Positions 5,852-9,330 of a stretch of 9,330 bases of DNA are shown here, in pieces. The notes beneath the pieces are model-generated. The model saw only the letters and a program-made list of their open reading frames with translations, had not been told where the DNA came from and made no database searches. The position numbers and the translations under genes were made by a program. The stretch spans positions 1-9,330 of the forward strand of contig QMTB01000042.1 in NCBI GenBank assembly GCA_003649845.1. The letters are read 5' to 3'. The stretch is from Thermoplasmata archaeon. GTDB taxonomy: Archaea; Thermoplasmatota; E2; DHVEG-1. Position 1 is the first letter of the stretch. Each line of letters opens with the position of its first letter.

Positions 5852-7053
5852 ACATCCGCTATTATACTAATTACATCTCCATCCTTTAATTCATGATCTG
5901 CTCCAATAACTCTATGGATTCTAGCATCTATTGCTCTAATAAAATGTTCACCTAGATCTGTATGAACTTTATAGGCGAGATCTCTAGCTGTACTACCACG
6001 GGGCATAAGATAGGCATCAGGTAGAACTCTACCTTGTTTATCAGTTAGATGATTCTCATCTTCTACAGGATAAACCACTATTAAATCTAGCATAGAAACT
6101 GCCTCCTCAATACACCTTTGAATACCAGTTGAACCATATTTATCTAAAACATGTGTTTTTATGTAATCTAAAGCCTTTAATTGCTTCTCTGTCAACTCAG
6201 ATTCTTTGAGTATAGTGAAATCCTTTTCACCAGGGGTATATTTTATCAAACCTTTTTCTGCAGCATGTACCAAGGCAAGTTCCGCTTCAGCACTAGTAGG
6301 TATAACTCTATAACCCATATTTTTTATATCATCCATCTTAGCCATCATCTCATCTGGTGCTATATCGCATTTATTATAAGCAATGAGCATAGGTTTACTG
6401 ATCTTACGGATGATATCGGATAGGTTAAATAATTCTTCATCAGACCATTTAGATGGATGATCAATAGATAAACCAATTTCTCTAATAGCATTATGTATAT
6501 GTTCCTCTTTGATTCCAAGCCCTGTCAACTTCTCTGCTAATAATTTCTCAATATTTTTACCTTCCAATTCACATTTCCTAGCTATACTCTCCCAGCTTTT
6601 CTTTATAATCCCTTTCATCCAATATGTTATCTCCTTCTCTAGGAAAACTACATCATTAGTTGGATCATAATTTCCTATTCCACAAGGATTACCCTCAGCA
6701 TCAGTGCCACCAGATGCATCAACGATATGAATCAATGCATCGGCTTGTCTTAGATCATCTAGAAACTTATTTCCTAAACCTCGTCCTTTGAAGGCATCTG
6801 GGACTAAACCAGCTACGTCTATAGCATCAATAGGTACGTATCTTATACCATTTATACATCTAGAGTTATGAGGAGTGCAGGTAACATTAAAATCTCTACA
6901 TGGACAAGGTCTCCTTACATACATGACACCATGGTTGGCATCAATAGTAGTAAAGGGATAATTTGCTATCTCTGCATTGGCATTTGTAGCTGCATTAAAA
7001 AAAGTTGATTTACCAACATTTGGTTTTCCAACAATGCCTATCTGCATAGTCAT
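5848..7053 (-). CDS. ychF: YchF/Ygr210-type GTPase with TGS domain
   Basis: This 401-aa protein is an OBG/YchF-family P-loop NTPase of the archaeal/fungal Ygr210 type. G1 is GKPNVGKS (9-16), G3 DVAG (79-82), G4 NKCD (227-230) and G5 TSAEAEL (253-259). NKCD is the canonical guanine-specific form, unlike the NxxE of bacterial YchF, which prefers ATP. A cysteine cluster (C50, C52, C59, C66), typical of this archaeal branch as I recall it, lies before G3 and might bind metal. A helical region (about 130-220) interrupts the G domain, and a TGS domain (about 322-401) ends it, suggesting RNA or ribosome contact. The exact role is unknown. Two ATGs are close: 7053, directly after the bactofilin stop codon, and 7047 (MQIGIVG), which matches the usual N-terminus and lies 10 bases after AGGTGA. 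I keep the longer one but consider 7047 at least as likely. Confidence 0.92.
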   Translation of the reverse strand: MTMQIGIVGKPNVGKSTFFNAATNANAEIANYPFTTIDANHGVMYVRRPCPCRDFNVTCTPHNSRCINGIRYVPIDAIDVAGLVPDAFKGRGLGNKFLDDLRQADALIHIVDASGGTDAEGNPCGIGNYDPTNDVVFLEKEITYWMKGIIKKSWESIARKCELEGKNIEKLLAEKLTGLGIKEEHIHNAIREIGLSIDHPSKWSDEELFNLSDIIRKISKPMLIAYNKCDIAPDEMMAKMDDIKNMGYRVIPTSAEAELALVHAAEKGLIKYTPGEKDFTILKESELTEKQLKALDYIKTHVLDKYGSTGIQRCIEEAVSMLDLIVVYPVEDENHLTDKQGRVLPDAYLMPRGSTARDLAYKVHTDLGEHFIRAIDARIHRVIGADHELKDGDVISIIADV

Positions 7054-7974
7054 TTACTCACCTATATTATCCTCTTCAAGGATCTCTACCTCTTCTTCAA
7101 ATCTTCTCATAGCCTCTGCTGCATGATAATCAAATGGTGTGATAAAAGTTGTTCCCTCCTCTGCAAGTAGAGTACCATTGACAGAAGCTGTTTTAGACAG
7201 ATAGATATGTCTACCAGATACATTCCCAGTTATAATAGTATCTTCATCTATTTTTACATCACCCTCAGTTATAAGAGAACCTTTAACCTCTACATTTTTA
7301 CCACAGAAGATATCATCTGCAGCACGTATGTTACCATGTATAGTAGAGTTATCACCAATAATTATCTTACCTTTAACCTCAAAGTTTCCTACTAAACGAG
7401 TGTTTTTCCCTATCCTTAGATTATAATCGGTTTTTGATTTCTGTAAACCAATGATAGAGTTATTTGGTATGAAAAGAAAAACCTCTGATATCGGAATAGT
7501 TTCATCCTCATTTTCCTCCAGTTCTTTTAATATCCTCTCTATCTCCTCACTATGACCCATCTTTAGCAATTGTATCAGATAAATAAAAATATATATAACT
7601 ATGGGTATTGGACTCCTTATATTTATCCAACCTTTTGCCTCAAAACCCTTCTCCACTTCAACGCTATCTCCCACATCAAGGTCACCGTTCACAGAGAGAT
7701 GCCCCTCTACCTTTACCTTCTCGCCTAGATACACATTTGCCTCACTTTTAACGTTACCGCGGATTCTACTAAAAATATCCACCCTTATATCATTATTAGA
7801 CTCTAGATCACCATCGATAATTACATGTTCTCCAACAAATATTCTGCCATCTGTTTTTACACCATATTCCACTAGGCAACGATCACCTATTATAACATCT
7901 CCACTTGTAATAATCTTATCTTCATCAAATACTGTGTTATCCGGTATTACAAGAGTTTTCCTGTCAAAAACCAT
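7054..7974 (-). CDS. Bactofilin-like polymer-forming beta-helix protein with a central hydrophobic segment
   Basis: This 306-aa protein is made of short repeating strands with a V/I-x-G-D/N-x pattern, typical of the beta-helix of bactofilins (CcmA family, COG1664). One run covers about 10-118 (VIIGDRCLVEYGVKT, GDLDVGDSVEVEKG) and a second about 185-275 (LRIGKNTRLVGNFEV, GNIRAADDIFCGKNVEVKG). Between them lies a strongly hydrophobic segment (122-137, PIPIVIYIFIYLIQLL), then an acidic helix (142-158, EEIERILKELEENEDE). The C-terminus (284-306) is another acidic helix. Bacterial bactofilins have one helix domain and self-assemble into filaments on membranes; the doubled domain with a membrane-like middle suggests membrane anchoring between two cytoplasmic halves, which is inference. 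The ATG at 7974 lies 28 bases after a TATA box, so the mRNA is probably leaderless. The ychF gene starts directly after its stop codon. Confidence 0.82.
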   Translation of the reverse strand: MVFDRKTLVIPDNTVFDEDKIITSGDVIIGDRCLVEYGVKTDGRIFVGEHVIIDGDLESNNDIRVDIFSRIRGNVKSEANVYLGEKVKVEGHLSVNGDLDVGDSVEVEKGFEAKGWINIRSPIPIVIYIFIYLIQLLKMGHSEEIERILKELEENEDETIPISEVFLFIPNNSIIGLQKSKTDYNLRIGKNTRLVGNFEVKGKIIIGDNSTIHGNIRAADDIFCGKNVEVKGSLITEGDVKIDEDTIITGNVSGRHIYLSKTASVNGTLLAEEGTTFITPFDYHAAEAMRRFEEEVEILEEDNIGE

Positions 7975-7998
7975 GCACCAGGGATATCACATTAGACA

Positions 7999-8005
7999 TT
8001 ATAAA
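7999..8005 (-). promoter_or_regulatory. TATA box of the bactofilin-ychF unit
   Basis: On the minus strand this reads TTTATAA, centred 28 bases before the bactofilin ATG. That spacing places transcription start at or within a few bases of the ATG, the pattern of a leaderless archaeal transcript. It sits in the 43-bp gap after ndk. Confidence 0.6.
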
Positions 8006-8017
8006 CTCAACGTTATT

Positions 8018-8476
8018 TTAATCACCTATAAGCCAATCCTCATCTATCCTATGATACTCAATTAACTCCTCTGGTTTAAACCATAGATTTATCTCAAACT
8101 CAGCTGTTTCAACGCTATCAGATCCATGAATGATATTTCTACCTATAAACTGCCCGTAGTCGCCACGTATGCTACCTATCTCGGCCTCCATAGGATCTGT
8201 TTTACCCATCATCCTTCGAACCGTCTCAATGACATTTTCACCTTCTAAAACCATCGCTACAACTGGTGAAGAAGTGATATATTTTACAGTTGGTTCAAAA
8301 AAGGGTTTCCCTCTATGCACTCCATAGTGTTTCTCTGCAAGTTCTCTAGATACAGACATAAATTTCATTCCAACTATCTTAATTCCTTTTCTTTCAAATC
8401 GAGAGATGACCTCGCCTACTAAGCCACGTTGTACTCCATCAGGTTTAATCATAACAAAGGTTCTTTGTTTCACCAT
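8018..8476 (-). CDS. ndk: Nucleoside diphosphate kinase
   Basis: Ndk passes the gamma phosphate of ATP to other nucleoside diphosphates through a phospho-histidine, keeping NTP and dNTP pools balanced in the cytoplasm. The N-terminus KQRTFVMIKPDGVQRGLVGEVI and the active-site segment GRNIIHGSDS, with catalytic His117, are diagnostic; the whole 152-aa chain matches the family's usual length. I start at the ATG at 8476 because AGGTGA (8485-8490) lies just upstream; the open frame continues to a GTG at 8488 (MKLK extension), which would overlap the ribosome binding site. A TATA candidate (CTATAAAAC, 8511-8519) overlaps the end of the CPBP gene. Confidence 0.96.
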   Translation of the reverse strand: MVKQRTFVMIKPDGVQRGLVGEVISRFERKGIKIVGMKFMSVSRELAEKHYGVHRGKPFFEPTVKYITSSPVVAMVLEGENVIETVRRMMGKTDPMEAEIGSIRGDYGQFIGRNIIHGSDSVETAEFEINLWFKPEELIEYHRIDEDWLIGD

Positions 8477-8484
8477 CTTCAATT

Positions 8485-8490
8485 TCACCT
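8485..8490 (-). promoter_or_regulatory. Ribosome binding site that fixes the ndk start
   Basis: AGGTGA on the minus strand lies 8 bases before the ATG at 8476. It overlaps the codon of the longer GTG start at 8488, which argues against that start. Confidence 0.6.
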
Positions 8491-8510
8491 ATATCTCATT
8501 ATATAATCAA

Positions 8511-8519
8511 GTTTTATAG
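8511..8519 (-). promoter_or_regulatory. Candidate TATA box of ndk
   Basis: On the minus strand this reads CTATAAAAC, 35-43 bases before the ndk ATG, overlapping the last codons of the CPBP gene. A closer AT palindrome (ATTATATAAT, around 8498-8507) is an alternative, but it would leave the Shine-Dalgarno site outside or at the edge of the mRNA. Confidence 0.35.
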
Positions 8520-9320
8520 TATTAACGATTGTTGTGTAAACAATTCCCCGAATAGATATATGGAGAAACTCATTAGATTAAATAGTACATGTGCAACTAT
8601 AGATGCATACAAGTTTTTTGTTCTAACAACAGGTATAGCCAATAGAAATCCTACTACACCTGTCATCACAGCAGGATAAATATTTCCATATAGTAGATGG
8701 GCTAAACCAAATAAAAAAGAGGTTATAATAATAGCATTAGCAGGTCCAAGGGCATCTAATAATTTATCTAATAGGAAACCCCTGAAGAAGAATTCTTCAG
8801 CGAAAGGTTGAACCGTTATCAATATCAACATATAAGGTATAGGAAAAAGCTTGTTTAACTCTGTTATATTGCTAGATTTTGAAACATCGAATCCAAGTAG
8901 ATTTAAAATAATACCAATAGAAACGATAACTACAAAGGCGAGAATAGCCGTAATAATACCCCAGATAACCGCTTCGTCTAAACCTGTTCTTTTGAGATTT
9001 ATAGAATCTAGAATCTGTCTTTTATCAAAACGATTAACTACTTTATACCATAGAATTGGTACAAATACAAATAAAACAAAAACTAGGAGGAGTTGAATAA
9101 CTAATAGGAAAATAGGGCTAATAGTTATAGAATTAGTATCTGAAGAGGAAGAGCTAAAACCAAAAAAAGACAGTATTGGTACTACTATAAATATAAGAAA
9201 AGTTATTAAAAGTAATACAGAGGCCCCTAGATGACCTAGCCTTCGAGGTGAAAAATCCATAGTAAACAGCAAAGGATATTCTTCTAATAAAGATTTTTCA
9301 ATTTTAAAATCGAAAACCAA
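8514..9320 (-). CDS. CPBP-family intramembrane metalloprotease (Abi/Rce1-like)
   Basis: This is a multi-pass membrane protein of the CPBP family, which includes the CAAX protease Rce1. The three signature motifs are present: EEFFFR (E175, E176, R180), FGLAH (F204 to H208) and HVLFN (H244, N248). Hydrophobic helices lie at about 32-54, 68-92, 117-142, 161-174, 193-210, 215-232 and 239-260. A Ser-rich loop (56-60, SSSSS) follows the first. In archaea the substrates are mostly unknown. The start is uncertain: the longest frame shown begins with TTG at 9320 but stays open to the window edge 10 bases further, so the real start may lie outside. An ATG at 9260 (residue 21, MDFSPRRLGH) is possible, and a TATA-like CTATAATTTT at the edge would favour it. 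Neither has a clear ribosome binding site. ndk follows downstream on the same strand. Confidence 0.84.
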   Translation of the reverse strand: MVFDFKIEKSLLEEYPLLFTMDFSPRRLGHLGASVLLLITFLIFIVVPILSFFGFSSSSSDTNSITISPIFLLVIQLLLVFVLFVFVPILWYKVVNRFDKRQILDSINLKRTGLDEAVIWGIITAILAFVVIVSIGIILNLLGFDVSKSSNITELNKLFPIPYMLILITVQPFAEEFFFRGFLLDKLLDALGPANAIIITSFLFGLAHLLYGNIYPAVMTGVVGFLLAIPVVRTKNLYASIVAHVLFNLMSFSIYLFGELFTQQSLIL

Positions 9321-9330
9321 AAAATTATAG

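Noticed and set aside
6181..6423. Plus-strand open frame opposite ychF
   Set aside because: Aromatic-rich composition typical of antisense frames in AT-rich DNA, inside a well-supported GTPase gene. The short frames at 3350-3562 (minus), 7207-7395 (plus) and 8851-9096 (plus) are rejected for the same reason.
7601..8065. Plus-strand open frame of 154 codons opposite the bactofilin gene
   Set aside because: It is rich in Ser, Thr and Pro with no recognisable domain. It mirrors the repeated beta-helix codons on the other strand and runs across the bactofilin promoter into ndk. The opposite frame is clearly the gene.
1..9330. tRNA genes, CRISPR array, toxin-antitoxin pair or defence system
   Set aside because: I saw no cloverleaf-type sequence, no regularly spaced repeats and no defence-type genes. 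The CPBP protease is sometimes called Abi, but here it sits among housekeeping genes with no phage-related neighbours.

Overview
The window is a piece of an AT-rich archaeal chromosome. The evidence is the gene content: ribosomal proteins L44e and S27e, the alpha subunit of aIF2, the H/ACA RNP protein Nop10, a PAC2-family proteasome assembly chaperone, a Ygr210-type YchF GTPase and a COG1099-type TatD-like hydrolase. TATA boxes with little or no leader, Shine-Dalgarno sites of AGGTG type, and heavy use of AGA/AGG (Arg) and ATA (Ile) codons fit the same picture. A euryarchaeal lineage, perhaps Thermoplasmatota, is my best guess; the sequence alone does not settle it.

Left edge (about 37-877): a decayed insertion sequence. 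A zinc-ribbon DDE transposase on the minus strand lies between imperfect ~31-bp terminal inverted repeats that I aligned by hand (22 of 31 positions match). The transposase seems to have lost the middle catalytic Asp and other segments by in-frame deletions. Its right end stops about 12 bp before the TATA box of the next gene.

Plus-strand block (929-4502): a one-chain fusion of S-adenosylmethionine decarboxylase and spermidine synthase (polyamine synthesis), then a tight information-processing cluster: rpl44e, rps27e, aIF2-alpha, nop10 and a PAC2-family gene. The last three overlap through shared start and stop codons (ATGA, TAATG). rps27e (58 aa) and nop10 (53 aa) are short genes that simple ORF calling misses.

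Minus-strand block (4522-9320), converging on the plus block with only 19 bp between: a TatD-like metal-dependent hydrolase preceded by an unrecognised two-helix membrane protein; a YchF/Ygr210-type GTPase directly abutting a bactofilin-like beta-helix protein with a hydrophobic segment in its middle; nucleoside diphosphate kinase; and a CPBP-family intramembrane protease that reaches the right edge and may start outside the window. Likely minus-strand transcription units are membrane protein-tatD, bactofilin-ychF, ndk and CPBP, each with a plausible TATA box.

Most of the window is conserved archaeal housekeeping DNA. The points worth a second look are the SpeD-SpeE fusion, the bactofilin with a membrane-like insert coupled to a GTPase, the uncharacterised membrane protein and the degraded IS next to a polyamine gene promoter. 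I see no tRNA, rRNA, CRISPR array or defence island. No gene-free stretch exceeds about 105 bases.
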